Source: Roseomonas sp.
GTDB taxonomy: Bacteria; Pseudomonadota; Alphaproteobacteria; Acetobacterales; Acetobacteraceae
Length of the DNA stretch: 64,000 bases
Assembly (NCBI GenBank): GCA_031180725.1
Contig: JAPSLO010000012.1
Coordinates: 151,801 to 215,800, forward strand
Reading direction: 5' to 3'
Made by a program: the position numbers and the translations under genes. Below are positions 29,371 through 39,417 of this stretch, piece after piece. The notes under the pieces are model-generated. The model was not told where the DNA came from. It searched no databases and saw nothing but the letters and a program-made list of their open reading frames with translations. The stretch's first letter is position 1. The number at the start of each line of letters is the position of its first letter.

Positions 29371-30347
29371 AGCTTCCGCTGCTGCGTGTGGCGGAAGCGC
29401 TGGAGGTGCATGGCAGCCTGCTCAAGGCCTCCTCCGCCCTGGGTGTTGGCCAGCCCGCCCTGACCCGTTCCCTGCAGGAGCTGGAGGAGATCACCGGCAC
29501 CCGCCTGTTCGAGCGCCACGCCCGCGGCGTGCGCCCCACCGAAGCCGGCCAGGTTATCATTCGCCTGGCCCGCCGCGTGCTGGCCGAACTGCGCCGCGCG
29601 GAGGAGGAACTGGACCTTGTGGGCACCGCCGAGGGCGGCAGCGTCGCGATCGGCGTGCTGCCGGTGGCCGCCGTCGGCGTGCTGCCAGGTGCGTTGATCC
29701 GCCTGAAGCAGCGCCACCCCGCCATCCAGGTCCGTCTGCAACAGGGAAGGACAGAGGAACTGCTGCCCCTGCTCGCGGCACGGGAGGTCGAGATGGTGGT
29801 GGGCCGCCTCTACGCCCCCGCCGCCCCCGACGGCTTCGTGCGCGAGGCGCTCTGGGAGGAGCCGATCTCGGTCCTGGCCCGCGCCGACCACCCGATCCTC
29901 GCATCCGCCGGCCCGGTGACGAAGGAAGAACTGGCCCGCCAGGACCTGGTGCTGCCCACCGTCAGCCAGCGCGTGGGGCAGGAGATCGAGCAGCTTCTCT
30001 CCCTGCTCGGCCTTTCCATCAATGTGCAGCTCCGCTCCTCCTCCTACGGGTTCATCAGGGAGATGCTGTTGGCGACCGATTGCCTTTCCGTCATGCCGCG
30101 GCTGATGATGGCGGGCGATCTGCTGCGCGGCGCGCTCCGGGTGGTGCCGCTGCCCATCCCGGCACCGCCGCGCCCCGCCGGGCTGATCCTGCCGGCCGGG
30201 CTCCAGCCCTCGCCTGCGGCTTCGGCCTTCCTGGCCTGCCTGCGCGCCCATCTGGCGGAGATCGCGGCACGGGGCCTGGCAGATATGCCGGAATCTGATA
30301 AGTCCCTCGGAAGAAGCGATAGGACGCGTGCCGCCCGCCGGGCCTAG
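29340..30347 (+). CDS. LysR family transcriptional regulator
   Basis: HGSLLKASSALGVGQPALTRSLQELEEITGTRLFERHARGVRPTEAGQVIIRLA HTH and LysR effector domain. Confidence 0.93.
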   Translation: MPRRYLDQRLKLPLLRVAEALEVHGSLLKASSALGVGQPALTRSLQELEEITGTRLFERHARGVRPTEAGQVIIRLARRVLAELRRAEEELDLVGTAEGGSVAIGVLPVAAVGVLPGALIRLKQRHPAIQVRLQQGRTEELLPLLAAREVEMVVGRLYAPAAPDGFVREALWEEPISVLARADHPILASAGPVTKEELARQDLVLPTVSQRVGQEIEQLLSLLGLSINVQLRSSSYGFIREMLLATDCLSVMPRLMMAGDLLRGALRVVPLPIPAPPRPAGLILPAGLQPSPAASAFLACLRAHLAEIAARGLADMPESDKSLGRSDRTRAARRA

Positions 30348-30374
30348 CTTGCGCGCCGCGACCGGAGGGAACGC

Positions 30375-31343
30375 ATGCAGGGCGAAGAGCCTGTGATGGA
30401 CATCGCCCATCTGGGCCATGTCGAGCTGCTGACGCCGAAGCCGGAGGAAAGCCTGCGCTTCTTCCGCAACGTGATGGGCCTGACTGTCAGCGGCACGCAG
30501 GGCGACAGCGTCTTCCTGCGCGGCTGGGACGATTACGAGACCTACTCGCTGCAGCTCACGGCCTCGAAGACCTCCGGTATGGGCCACGCCGCCTTCCGCA
30601 CGCGCAGCGCCCCGGCTCTGGAACGCCGCGTAGCGGCGCTGCGCGCCGAAGGCTGCGAGGTGACGGAAGTGAAGGACAGCTTCGGCCACGGCCCCGCCTT
30701 CCGCTTCCGCGACCCGGACGGCCACCCCTTCGAGATCTATTATGAGACCCAGTGGTACGAGGCGCCGCCCGAGCGCCGCCCCAGCCTGAAGAATCAGCCT
30801 GAGCGCTACCCCGCGCGCGGAGTGAATGTGCGGCGCATCGACCACTTCAACTGCCTGGCGGTGGATGTGCGCGCCTGCCGCGAATTCTTTCAGCGCACGC
30901 TGGGCTTCCGCTGCACCGAACGCATCGAGCTGGACAGTGGCGAGGAAGCAGGGATGTGGCTGACTGCCACCAACAAATCCTACGACTTCGCCTTCACCAA
31001 GGAAGCGCATGGCGTGCCCGGCCGCTTCCACCACCTGACCTTCGCGCTGGACAGCCGCGAAGCCGTGCTGCAGGCCGCCGACACCTTCCTGGAAGCCGGC
31101 GTCTTCATTGAGACCGGGCCCCACAAGCACGCGGTACAGCAGACCTTCTTCCTCTATGTCTATGAGCCCGGCGGCAACCGCATCGAGGTCGCGCATGCCG
31201 GCGCTCGCCTGATCCTGGCGCCGGACTGGCGCACCATCACCTGGACCGAGGCCGAGCGGCGGAAAGGCCAGGCCTGGGGCCTGCAAACCATCCAGAGCTT
31301 CCACACCCATGGCACGCCCCCGCTTCCGGGGGAGACCTCCTGA
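30375..31343 (+). CDS. VOC family / type I extradiol ring-cleavage dioxygenase (catechol 2,3-dioxygenase-like)
   Basis: Two VOC modules: LGHVELLTPKPEESLRFFRNVMGL...FEIYYETQWY and RRIDHFNCLAVDVRACREFFQRTLGF...RFHHLTFALDS...YVYEPGGNRIEV (extradiol His/Glu pattern). Confidence 0.85.
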   Translation: MQGEEPVMDIAHLGHVELLTPKPEESLRFFRNVMGLTVSGTQGDSVFLRGWDDYETYSLQLTASKTSGMGHAAFRTRSAPALERRVAALRAEGCEVTEVKDSFGHGPAFRFRDPDGHPFEIYYETQWYEAPPERRPSLKNQPERYPARGVNVRRIDHFNCLAVDVRACREFFQRTLGFRCTERIELDSGEEAGMWLTATNKSYDFAFTKEAHGVPGRFHHLTFALDSREAVLQAADTFLEAGVFIETGPHKHAVQQTFFLYVYEPGGNRIEVAHAGARLILAPDWRTITWTEAERRKGQAWGLQTIQSFHTHGTPPLPGETS

Positions 31344-31380
31344 TGCCCAAACCACAAAGGGCCACCCGGGGAAACAGCGC

Positions 31381-32403
31381 ATGATCATCGACTGCCACGG
31401 CCACTACACCACCGCGCCCGCCGCCCATGACAAATGGCGCGAGGCGCAGACGGCCGCCTTCAAGGCAGGCGGCGACGTGGACCCGCCCTATCCCAGCATC
31501 TCCGACGACGAGATCCGGGAGAGCATCGAGAAGAACCAGCTCCGCCTGCTGAAGGAGCGTGGCGCGGACCTGACGATCTTCAGCCCGCGCGCCTCCACCA
31601 TGGCGCACCATGTGGGTGACGAGCGGGTCAGCCAGGCCTGGACGCGCCGCTGCAACGACCTGATCAAGCGCGTGGTGGATCTCTACCCGCAGTATTTCGT
31701 CGGCGTCTGCCAGCTTCCGCAATCGCCCGGCGTCCCGATCGCGAACTCCATCGCCGAGCTCGAGCGCTGCGTGAAGGAGTTGGGCTTCGTCGGTTGCAAC
31801 CTGAACCCCGATCCCTCCGGCGGCCACTGGACCAGCCGGCCGCTGACCGACCGCGCCTGGTACCCCTTCTTCGAGAAGATGGTGGAGCTGGACGTGCCGG
31901 CGATGATCCATGTCTCCGGCTCCTGCAACTGCAACTTCCATGCGACCGGCGCTCACTACATCAACGCCGACACCACGGCCTTCATGCAGTTCCTAGAAGG
32001 CAACCTGTTCAAGGACTTCCCGACGCTGCGCTTCATCATCCCGCATGGCGGCGGTGCGGTGCCCTATCACTGGGGCCGCTATCGCGGGCTGGCGGACATG
32101 CTGAAGCGGCCCCATCTGCGCGAGCACGTCATGAGGAACGTGTTCTTCGACACCTGCGTCTATCACCAGCCGGGGATCGACCTGCTGTTCCGCGTAATCG
32201 ACATCGACAACATCCTCTTCGGCTCGGAGATGGTCGGCGCGGTGCGCGGGATCGACCCGGAGACCGGCCACTATTTCGACGACACGAAGCGCTACGTCGA
32301 CGCGCTGCCGATCTCCGAGGCCGACAAGCGCAAGGTGTTCGAGCTGAATGCACGGCGTGTCTATCCGCGCCTGGATGCTATCCTGAAGGCGCAGGGCCGA
32401 TGA
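31381..32403 (+). CDS. ligJ: amidohydrolase-family 4-oxalomesaconate hydratase (LigJ-like)
   Basis: [13 protein letters not shown] start, [80 protein letters not shown]. Confidence 0.85.
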   Translation: MIIDCHGHYTTAPAAHDKWREAQTAAFKAGGDVDPPYPSISDDEIRESIEKNQLRLLKERGADLTIFSPRASTMAHHVGDERVSQAWTRRCNDLIKRVVDLYPQYFVGVCQLPQSPGVPIANSIAELERCVKELGFVGCNLNPDPSGGHWTSRPLTDRAWYPFFEKMVELDVPAMIHVSGSCNCNFHATGAHYINADTTAFMQFLEGNLFKDFPTLRFIIPHGGGAVPYHWGRYRGLADMLKRPHLREHVMRNVFFDTCVYHQPGIDLLFRVIDIDNILFGSEMVGAVRGIDPETGHYFDDTKRYVDALPISEADKRKVFELNARRVYPRLDAILKAQGR

Positions 32404-33083
32404 CAGTCGTCCGCCGCAATCCGCCGCGCGTCGCGCCGGAACTGGCGAAGCAGTTCGCCCCCTATGGCGTGGCGACCATCCATGAGGCGCAGGGCCGCAA
32501 GGGCCTGCTGCAGAGCTACATGCGCCCGATCTATCCGCGGGCTCGCGCCATCGGCATGGCGGTGACGGTCTCCATCCCGCCGGCCGACAACTGGATGATC
32601 CATGTCGCCGTGGAACAGTGCCGCGCCGGCGACATCCTGGTGGTGGCGCCGACCTCACCTTCGGATGCCGGCTATTTCGGGGAATTGCTGGCCTGCTCGC
32701 TCGCCGCGCGCGGCGTGGTTGGGCTGGTGATCGAGGCTGGCTGCCGCGACGTGGCCGCGCTGGCCGAGATGAATTTCCCCGTCTGGTCCAAGGCGGTCTC
32801 CGCCCAGGGCACGGTGAAGGAGACGCTGGGCAGCGTGAACATCCCCATCACCATCGCCGGCCAGTATGTCGAACCGGGCGACCTGATCGTCGCGGACGAC
32901 GACGGCGTGGTGGTGGTGCGGCGCGCCGAGGCCGAGGCGGTGCTGAAGGCCTCCGCGGCACGGGAGGCAAAGGAGAATGCCACGCGCGCCCGGCTGAAGG
33001 CGGGCGAGCTCGGCCTCGACATCTACAACATGCGCGAGGCGCTGGCGAAGAAGGGCCTGCGCTACGAGGACGCCGATGGCTGA
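32400..33083 (+). CDS. ligK: 4-carboxy-4-hydroxy-2-oxoadipate aldolase/oxaloacetate decarboxylase (RraA-like, LigK-like)
   Basis: [103 protein letters not shown]. Confidence 0.88.
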   Translation: MTVVRRNPPRVAPELAKQFAPYGVATIHEAQGRKGLLQSYMRPIYPRARAIGMAVTVSIPPADNWMIHVAVEQCRAGDILVVAPTSPSDAGYFGELLACSLAARGVVGLVIEAGCRDVAALAEMNFPVWSKAVSAQGTVKETLGSVNIPITIAGQYVEPGDLIVADDDGVVVVRRAEAEAVLKASAAREAKENATRARLKAGELGLDIYNMREALAKKGLRYEDADG

Positions 33084-33927
33084 GACGCTGCGCGCTGCGA
33101 TCGGGCGCTACAAGCACACCGCCGCCCTGCTGGCTGGTGAAACGGGCGACTTACCGCTCGACCTCGCCGAGATGCCCGTCATCAGTCGTGCCTTCGCGCC
33201 CATGGTGCGCGAACAGCGCTTTGATGTCAGCGAGATGGCGATCGCCACCTTCCTGATGGCGAAGGCCTGGGGCAAGCCGCTGGTGCTGCTTCCGGTGACC
33301 ATGGCCGCGCGCTTCCAGGAAGCCGCGCTGCTCTGCCGCGCTGGCGGCCCGGTAAAAGGGCCCGCTGATCTGGCCGGCAAGCGCGTCGGTGTGCGGGCCT
33401 ACAGCCAGACCACGGGCATGTGGCTGCGCGGCACGCTGGCGGACCGCCACGGCGTGCGCGCCGAGGACGTGCAGTGGGTGACCTTCGAGGACGCACATGT
33501 CGCCGAATACCAGGACCCGCCCTGGGCGACCCGCGCCGCGAAGGGCGCGGACATGCTGGCCATGCTCAAGTCGGACGAGCTGGACGCGGCCATATTTGGC
33601 AACGACCTGCCTGCCGATCCCGCCCTGCGCCCCGTCTTCCCGGATGTGCAGGCTGCCGGCCGCGACTTCCTGGCCGCGCATGGCTTCGTGCCCGTGAACC
33701 ACTTGGTGGTGGTCACGCGCGCGCTGGCCGACAGCCGGCCGGAGGTGGTGGAACGCATCGCTGGCCTGTTCCGCAATGCGCTGGAAGGCACCACCCTGCC
33801 GGTTGGCCGCGCGGCGCTGGCGCCGGCTCTTGCGCTCGCCATCCGCTACTGCCACGCCCAGGGGCTGCTACCCCGCGCCATGGAGGTGGATGAGGCCTGG
33901 GAAGGCCTGCCCCCCGCCATCGCCTGA
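33076..33927 (+). CDS. periplasmic-binding-fold protein without signal peptide, 4,5-dihydroxyphthalate decarboxylase (Pht5)-like
   Basis: [82 protein letters not shown]; no N-terminal signal. Confidence 0.65.
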   Translation: MAETLRAAIGRYKHTAALLAGETGDLPLDLAEMPVISRAFAPMVREQRFDVSEMAIATFLMAKAWGKPLVLLPVTMAARFQEAALLCRAGGPVKGPADLAGKRVGVRAYSQTTGMWLRGTLADRHGVRAEDVQWVTFEDAHVAEYQDPPWATRAAKGADMLAMLKSDELDAAIFGNDLPADPALRPVFPDVQAAGRDFLAAHGFVPVNHLVVVTRALADSRPEVVERIAGLFRNALEGTTLPVGRAALAPALALAIRYCHAQGLLPRAMEVDEAWEGLPPAIA

Positions 33928-33956
33928 TGCACCTGTTTCCGGGAGGAACCGAGAAA

Positions 33957-34937
33957 ATGATCCGTACGCATCGTCGAACCCTGCTGATGGCTGCGGCCGC
34001 GCTCGCGGCCCCGCGCATCGGTAACGCCCAGGATGGCTGGCCGAACCGCCCTGTGCGGGTGATCGTGCCCTTCACCCCGGGCGGCAGCACCGACATCCTG
34101 GCTCGCGCCCTCTCGGCCGAGCTGCAGGAGACACTGGGCCAGCCCTTCGTGATCGAGAATCGCGGCGGCGCCGGCGGTACCGTGGGGTCGGAGGTCGTCG
34201 CGCGCTCGGCGCCGGATGGCTACACGCTGATGATGGGCCATATCGGCACGCTGGCGGTGAACCCCTCGCTGTACCCCAACCTGACCTTCGATACCGTCAC
34301 CTCCTTCCAGCCGATCGTGCTGGTGGCGATCGTGCCGAATGTCCTGGTGGTGAATCCGCGTAAGGTGCCCGCCAACAACGTGCAGGAATTCATCGCACTG
34401 GCGAAGCGCCAGCCGCGCGGCCTCACCTATGGCTCGGGCGGCAACGGCTCCGCGGCCCATATCGCCACCGTGGCCTTCAGCGTCGCCGCGGGGATCGAGT
34501 TGGAGCATGTGCCTTATCGCGGCACCGGCCCGATGATGACGGATCTGGTCGGGGGCACCATCGATCTGACGCTCACGGGCGGCCCACCTGCGCTTCCGCC
34601 GGTGCGCGCGGGGCAGCTCAAGGCGCTTGGCGTCTCCTCCCTGCGGCGGCTGTCCAGCGCGCCGGACATCCCGACCATCGACGAACAGGGGCTGAAGGGC
34701 TTCGACGCGACGCAATGGTACGGGCTGGTGGCGCCGGCGGGTACGCCGCGCCCGATCGTGGACCGGCTGAACGCCGAAAGCCGCCGCATCCTGACCGGCC
34801 CGAAGCTGCGTCCGCGGCTGGAAGCCGAAGGCGCCGACCCCTCCCCTGGCACGCCAGAGGAGTTCCGGGAGCTGATCGTGTCCGAACGCGCCAGGTGGGG
34901 CGAGCTGATCCGCCGCGCCAATGTGCGGGCGGACTGA
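33957..34937 (+). CDS. Bug family tripartite tricarboxylate transporter substrate-binding protein
   Basis: WPNRPVRVIVPFTPGGSTDILARALSAELQETLGQPFVIENRGGAGGTVGSEVVARSAPDGYTLMMG; LEHVPYRGTGPMMTDLVGG. Confidence 0.93.
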   Translation: MIRTHRRTLLMAAAALAAPRIGNAQDGWPNRPVRVIVPFTPGGSTDILARALSAELQETLGQPFVIENRGGAGGTVGSEVVARSAPDGYTLMMGHIGTLAVNPSLYPNLTFDTVTSFQPIVLVAIVPNVLVVNPRKVPANNVQEFIALAKRQPRGLTYGSGGNGSAAHIATVAFSVAAGIELEHVPYRGTGPMMTDLVGGTIDLTLTGGPPALPPVRAGQLKALGVSSLRRLSSAPDIPTIDEQGLKGFDATQWYGLVAPAGTPRPIVDRLNAESRRILTGPKLRPRLEAEGADPSPGTPEEFRELIVSERARWGELIRRANVRAD

Positions 34938-34959
34938 GCCACCCGGGCGGAGATCCGCG

Positions 34960-35931
34960 ATGACCGCGATCACCCGTCGTGGCGCGGGCATGGTGGCACT
35001 GGCTAGCCTGGCTGGCGCCGCTTTGCCGGCCGCCGCCCAGGTGCCTGCGCCGGCACCCGCCAGGCTGGGCAATCCGGGATTCCACCGCTTCCGCATCGGC
35101 AGCCTGACCGTCACCACCGTCTCGGACGGCGTGGCGCAGCGGCAGGTGGAGGGCTTCGTCGCCAATGCGCCGCTCGCTGATGTGCAGGCTGTACTCGCCG
35201 AAAGCTTCCTGCCCACCACGACCTACACCGCCGGCTACTCGGTGACCGTGGTGGAAACGCCGCGCGGCCTGGTGATGTTCGACACCGGGACCGGCACCGG
35301 CGCTCAGATGGCGCCCACGGCCGGCCTGCTGGCGGCCAATATGCGCGCCGCCGGCATCGATCCGGCGCGCATCGGCACCGTGGTCTTCACCCATTTCCAC
35401 CAGGACCACATCAACGGCCTGACCACGCGGGACAACCTGGTGGTCTTCCCGAATGCCGAGATCGTGGTTCCCGCCGCCGAGTGGCGCTTCTGGACCGAAG
35501 CCTCCAACGAAGCCTCCGCCCCCGCGCCGCAGAAGGTGAACTTCGCCAATGTGCAGCGCCGCTTCGCCCCCTATACCGGCCGCATCCGCCAGGTGGAGGA
35601 CGGGGCGGAGGCGCTACCGGGCATTCGCGCGGTGGCCAGCCACGGCCATTCCCCCGGCCACACCAATTGGCTGGTGGCCGATGGCAGTGACCAGCTTCTG
35701 GTGATGGGCGACATCACGCACTGGCTGGAACTCTTCGCCCGCCGCCCCGATTACCAGACCGCGCTCGACTTCGACGGCCCGGCCGCCGCCACCACGCGCC
35801 GGCGCATGCTGGATCGCATTGCCGCCGACCGACTGCGCATCGCCGGCTACCACTATCCCTTCCCGGCCACCGGCTTCATCGCCCGCGATGGCCAGGGCTT
35901 CCGCTACATTCCCGCGGATTGGAGCGCCTGA
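34960..35931 (+). CDS. MBL fold metallo-hydrolase, exported
   Basis: MTAITRRGAGMVALASLAGAALPAAAQ Tat-like signal; metallo-beta-lactamase motif VVFTHFHQDHINGL. Confidence 0.9.
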   Translation: MTAITRRGAGMVALASLAGAALPAAAQVPAPAPARLGNPGFHRFRIGSLTVTTVSDGVAQRQVEGFVANAPLADVQAVLAESFLPTTTYTAGYSVTVVETPRGLVMFDTGTGTGAQMAPTAGLLAANMRAAGIDPARIGTVVFTHFHQDHINGLTTRDNLVVFPNAEIVVPAAEWRFWTEASNEASAPAPQKVNFANVQRRFAPYTGRIRQVEDGAEALPGIRAVASHGHSPGHTNWLVADGSDQLLVMGDITHWLELFARRPDYQTALDFDGPAAATTRRRMLDRIAADRLRIAGYHYPFPATGFIARDGQGFRYIPADWSA

Positions 35932-35933
35932 GG

Positions 35934-36902
35934 ATGATCCAACTGACTCGTCGCGCCGCGCTGGCCGCCGCGCTGGCCCTGCCTGCCATCAGGGCCCGCG
36001 CGCAGGTCTTCACCAAGCCGATCCGCGTCGTGGTGCCCTTCGGCCCCGGCGGGGTCGCGGACCTGACGGCCCGCGCGGTGGCGCAGCGCATCTCGCCGCG
36101 GCTCGGCCAGCCCGTGGTGGTGGAGAACCGCCCCGGCGCCGGCGGCATCGTTGCCGGCCAGCAGGTCATGTCCGCGCCGGCGGACGGGCACACGCTGATG
36201 GTCGCCAGCAATGGCACCGCCGTCAGCCGCAGCCTGTTCCGCAACCTGCCCTTCGATCCGCTGAAGGATTTCGCGCCGGTGGTGATGATGGGCGCCTTCC
36301 CCATTGCCGTGATCGTCGCGCCGAACAGCCCGCTGCGCAGCATCAGCGACCTGGTCGCACGCATGAAGGCCGAACCGGGCCGGCTGAACATCGGCTCCAT
36401 CAGCGTTGGCAGCACGCAACACCTCTCGGCCGAGCTGTTCAAGATCCGCACAGCGACGCGGGCGGAGACAGTGGTTTTCCCGCAGACGCCGCAGCTCGTC
36501 ACCTCCCTGCTGCGCGGCGACGTGGATGCCGCCTTCGAGATCACCGGCCCGATCTTCGGCCAGATCGAGTCCGGCGCGGTGCGCGTGCTGGCTATCACCT
36601 CCGCCACCCGGGCGGAGAACCTGCCGCAGGTGCCGACGCTGATGGAACAGGGCGTGCCGGACTATGATGTCGCCTCCTGGAACGCGCTGGTGACGCGCGC
36701 CGGCAGCCCGCCGGAGACGATCGCCGCGATAAACCGCGCCGTGAACGAGGCGATGGGCACCGCCGAACTGAAGGACGCGCTGAAAGCCGTGGGTGTCGAG
36801 CCGCGCGGCGGCACGCCAGAGGCAATGGGCCAGCTTCTCACCGCCGATACGGCGCGCTGGGCGGAAGTGATCGAGAAGGCCGGCATCGAACGGCAAGGAT
36901 AA
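35934..36902 (+). CDS. Bug family tripartite tricarboxylate transporter substrate-binding protein
   Basis: KPIRVVVPFGPGGVADLTARAVAQRISPRLGQPVVVENRPGAGGIVAGQQVMSAPADGHTLMVASNG. Confidence 0.92.
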   Translation: MIQLTRRAALAAALALPAIRARAQVFTKPIRVVVPFGPGGVADLTARAVAQRISPRLGQPVVVENRPGAGGIVAGQQVMSAPADGHTLMVASNGTAVSRSLFRNLPFDPLKDFAPVVMMGAFPIAVIVAPNSPLRSISDLVARMKAEPGRLNIGSISVGSTQHLSAELFKIRTATRAETVVFPQTPQLVTSLLRGDVDAAFEITGPIFGQIESGAVRVLAITSATRAENLPQVPTLMEQGVPDYDVASWNALVTRAGSPPETIAAINRAVNEAMGTAELKDALKAVGVEPRGGTPEAMGQLLTADTARWAEVIEKAGIERQG

Positions 36903-36905
36903 GGC

Positions 36906-37781
36906 ATGCGAGAGATCCCCACCTGCAAGGGCCCCGACCCCGACACGAAGACGCCGCGCTACAAGGCGCCACCTGGCGCCTGTGACACGCATTGCCACGT
37001 CTTCGGGCCTGGCCATGTCTTCCCCTATGCGCCGGACCGGGCCTACACGCCGCCCGACGCTCCCTTCGAGGCGCTGGTTAATCTACACCGCATCCTGGGG
37101 ATCTCCCGCGCCGTCATCGTCCATGCCTCCTGCCATGGCAGCGACATGACGGTGACGCTGGACGGCATCGCGCGCTCCGGCGGCACCATGCGCGGCGTGG
37201 CGGTGGTGGATCCAGGCGTGACGGATGCCGAGCTGAAGCGCCTGCACGAAGGCGGCATCCGTGGCGTGCGCTTCAACTTCGTCAAGCATCTGGGCGGTAT
37301 GCCCGACATGGCCTTCTTCCAGCGCGTGCTGGCGCAGATCGAGCCGCTGGGCTGGCATGTGGTGCTGCACCTGGATGCGCAGGACATCGTGCCGCTGGCG
37401 CCGGTTATCTCCGCCATTCGCGTGCCCTTCGTGATCGACCACATGGCACGGGTGAAGGCGAAAGAGGGGCTGGACCAGCCGGCCTTCAGGCAGCTTTTGG
37501 ACCTGATGAAGAATCCGCTCGCCTGGGTGAAGATCTGCGGCGCGGAACGCATCAGCTCCACCGGCGCGCCCTTCCGCGATGCGCTGCCCTTCATCCGGGC
37601 GCTGGCCGCGGCGGCGCCGGACCGGCTGCTCTGGGGCACCGACTGGCCCCATCCGAACATCGCCGGCGACATGCCGAATGACGGGGATCTGGTGGACCTG
37701 CTGGCGGAAGCCATCGAGGACGAGGCGACGCGCCACCGCATCCTGGTGGACAACCCCTGCCGCCTCTATTGGAAGGACTGA
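36906..37781 (+). CDS. ligI: amidohydrolase, 2-pyrone-4,6-dicarboxylate hydrolase (LigI)-like
   Basis: PPGACDTHCHVFGPGHVFPYAPDRAYTPPDAP; GVRFNFVKHLGG; FVIDHMARVKAKEGLDQPAF; LLWGTDWPHPNI. Confidence 0.85.
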   Translation: MREIPTCKGPDPDTKTPRYKAPPGACDTHCHVFGPGHVFPYAPDRAYTPPDAPFEALVNLHRILGISRAVIVHASCHGSDMTVTLDGIARSGGTMRGVAVVDPGVTDAELKRLHEGGIRGVRFNFVKHLGGMPDMAFFQRVLAQIEPLGWHVVLHLDAQDIVPLAPVISAIRVPFVIDHMARVKAKEGLDQPAFRQLLDLMKNPLAWVKICGAERISSTGAPFRDALPFIRALAAAAPDRLLWGTDWPHPNIAGDMPNDGDLVDLLAEAIEDEATRHRILVDNPCRLYWKD

Positions 37782-37784
37782 GCC

Positions 37785-38669
37785 ATGCGCATCGCGATCA
37801 TCGGCTTCGGCGAGGTCGGCAGCCTTTTCGCGCGCGACCTCATCGCCGCGGGGCGCAAGGACATCGTCGCCTACGACACCGCGCTGGCCGATGCCGGCAG
37901 CAAGGCATCGCGGAATGTAAAGACGCATGGCGTCGCGACCGCCCCCAGCGCGGCGGCCGCGGCGGAGGGCGCGGAATTCGTGCTCTGCTCCGTCACCGCC
38001 GGTTCCGCCCTCGCTGCTGCGAAGTCGGCGGCGGAGGGGCTGCGCCACGGCCCCTTCTTCCTCGATGTCAACTCCGTCTCCCCCGGCACGAAGCGCGAGG
38101 CCCATGACGCCGTGACGGCGGCCGGCGGCCGCTATGTGGAGGCGGCGGTGATGACCAGCGTGCCGCCGCATGGCATCCGCTCTCCCATGCTGCTCGGCGG
38201 GCCGCATGCCGCGGCCTTCCTGCCCCTGGCCAATTCGCTCGGTATGAAGGCGGAGGTCTTCTCGGATCAGGTGGGCGGTGCGTCTTCGGTGAAGATGTGC
38301 CGCAGCATCATGATCAAGGGCATGGAGGCAATCGTCACCGAATGCATGCTGACCGCCCGCCGCTACGGCGTGGAGGGGCATGTGCTGGCGAGCCTGGCCG
38401 ATACCCTGCCGCACAAGGACTGGCCGGGTCTGGCGCGCTACATGATGAGCCGCGCGCTGATCCATGGCCGCCGCCGTGCGGAGGAGGTGCGGGAGGTCTC
38501 CCGCACCGTGGAGGAGGCCGGCCTGACCGCCTTCCAGAGCCCTGCCACCGCGTTGCGCCAGGATTGGGCCGCCGATGTCGGCGCGCAACTGCCGAAGGAG
38601 GTGCTGGCCACCGACCGGCTGGAGGTGCTGGTGGACGCGGTGCTGGAGAAGGTCATTCCCGCCAAGTGA
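37785..38669 (+). CDS. NAD(P)-dependent oxidoreductase with DUF1932-type C-terminus
   Basis: MRIAIIGFGEVGSLFARDL Rossmann motif; DVNSVSPGTKREAHDAV; SSVKMCRSIMIKGMEAIVTECML. Confidence 0.85.
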   Translation: MRIAIIGFGEVGSLFARDLIAAGRKDIVAYDTALADAGSKASRNVKTHGVATAPSAAAAAEGAEFVLCSVTAGSALAAAKSAAEGLRHGPFFLDVNSVSPGTKREAHDAVTAAGGRYVEAAVMTSVPPHGIRSPMLLGGPHAAAFLPLANSLGMKAEVFSDQVGGASSVKMCRSIMIKGMEAIVTECMLTARRYGVEGHVLASLADTLPHKDWPGLARYMMSRALIHGRRRAEEVREVSRTVEEAGLTAFQSPATALRQDWAADVGAQLPKEVLATDRLEVLVDAVLEKVIPAK

Positions 38670-38695
38670 AGCCGCCGCGCCGGCTTGGCCCGGCA

Positions 38696-39211
38696 ATGAT
38701 GGGGCGGGAGCGGGATGCGGCCTCGCCCCCGCCCATCCGAGTGAATCCCGCCCCTGTGCTCACCCTCTGGGCCGCCGTGGTGGCGCAGCGCTTGGGATAT
38801 GGGGAGGAGACGGCGCTCAGCCTGGCCAGCGCCTTGGCCGGAATCGCGGCGCGGGCCAGGGCGGGCCGCCCGGCCAGCCCGGCCAGTCCGGCGCCAAGCG
38901 TCATGCTGCTCGGGCGGGAGATCACGGTGGTGACGGACCCCGACGGCACGCTCCGTGCGGCGGATCCTGAGGGTCTGCCGGCGCCGGCCGATCCCGTCCG
39001 GCAGTATCTGGCCCGCGCCTTCGGCGCGCGTCTGGAGGAAGCGCGGGCGGCCATGCAGGCGCTTGCTGCGCGCCTGCAGCCGGATGAGCTGAACCGCCAG
39101 GGCTTCCAGCTTTTCGAGGCCTTTCGGCCCGACCCGCCCGGGGGCGCCACCGGCCCGGCCGCGAGGAGCAGGCTGCACCTGCACGCCATCCGCGACGCCC
39201 TGCCCGGCTGA
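38696..39211 (+). CDS. hypothetical protein, helical, Ala/Arg-rich
   Basis: 171-aa frame VLTLWAAVVAQRLGYGEETALSLASALAGIAARARAGR...; 26 nt after the preceding gene; restrained composition differs from its antisense. Confidence 0.6.
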   Translation: MMGRERDAASPPPIRVNPAPVLTLWAAVVAQRLGYGEETALSLASALAGIAARARAGRPASPASPAPSVMLLGREITVVTDPDGTLRAADPEGLPAPADPVRQYLARAFGARLEEARAAMQALAARLQPDELNRQGFQLFEAFRPDPPGGATGPAARSRLHLHAIRDALPG

Positions 39212-39417
39212 GTGGCGCGGACCACCTCGAGCGATCCGCCGGCGTGATCCTTCCTGTTCGATGCTCATGCCGCCGCGCGGCTGGGAAGCCGGCGTACCGC
39301 GCCCCTGCGCTCTTCGCCGCCGCGTGACGCACCCGCTGAGCCATCATGGGAAGCTGCACGGCATCGGCCTGAATGCTGGCCACCGCGCCGAGCGGCAGGA
39401 AGTTGATGATGCTGTTA

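Noticed and set aside
26519-29725. 1068-aa minus-strand ORF
   Set aside because: Antisense shadow of M19 peptidase, Bug, aminotransferase, GNAT and LysR genes; no coherent domain
29316-31388. 690-aa minus-strand ORF
   Set aside because: Antisense to LysR and VOC dioxygenase genes
37083-38696. 537-aa minus-strand ORF
   Set aside because: Antisense to ligI and the DUF1932 oxidoreductase; low-complexity translation
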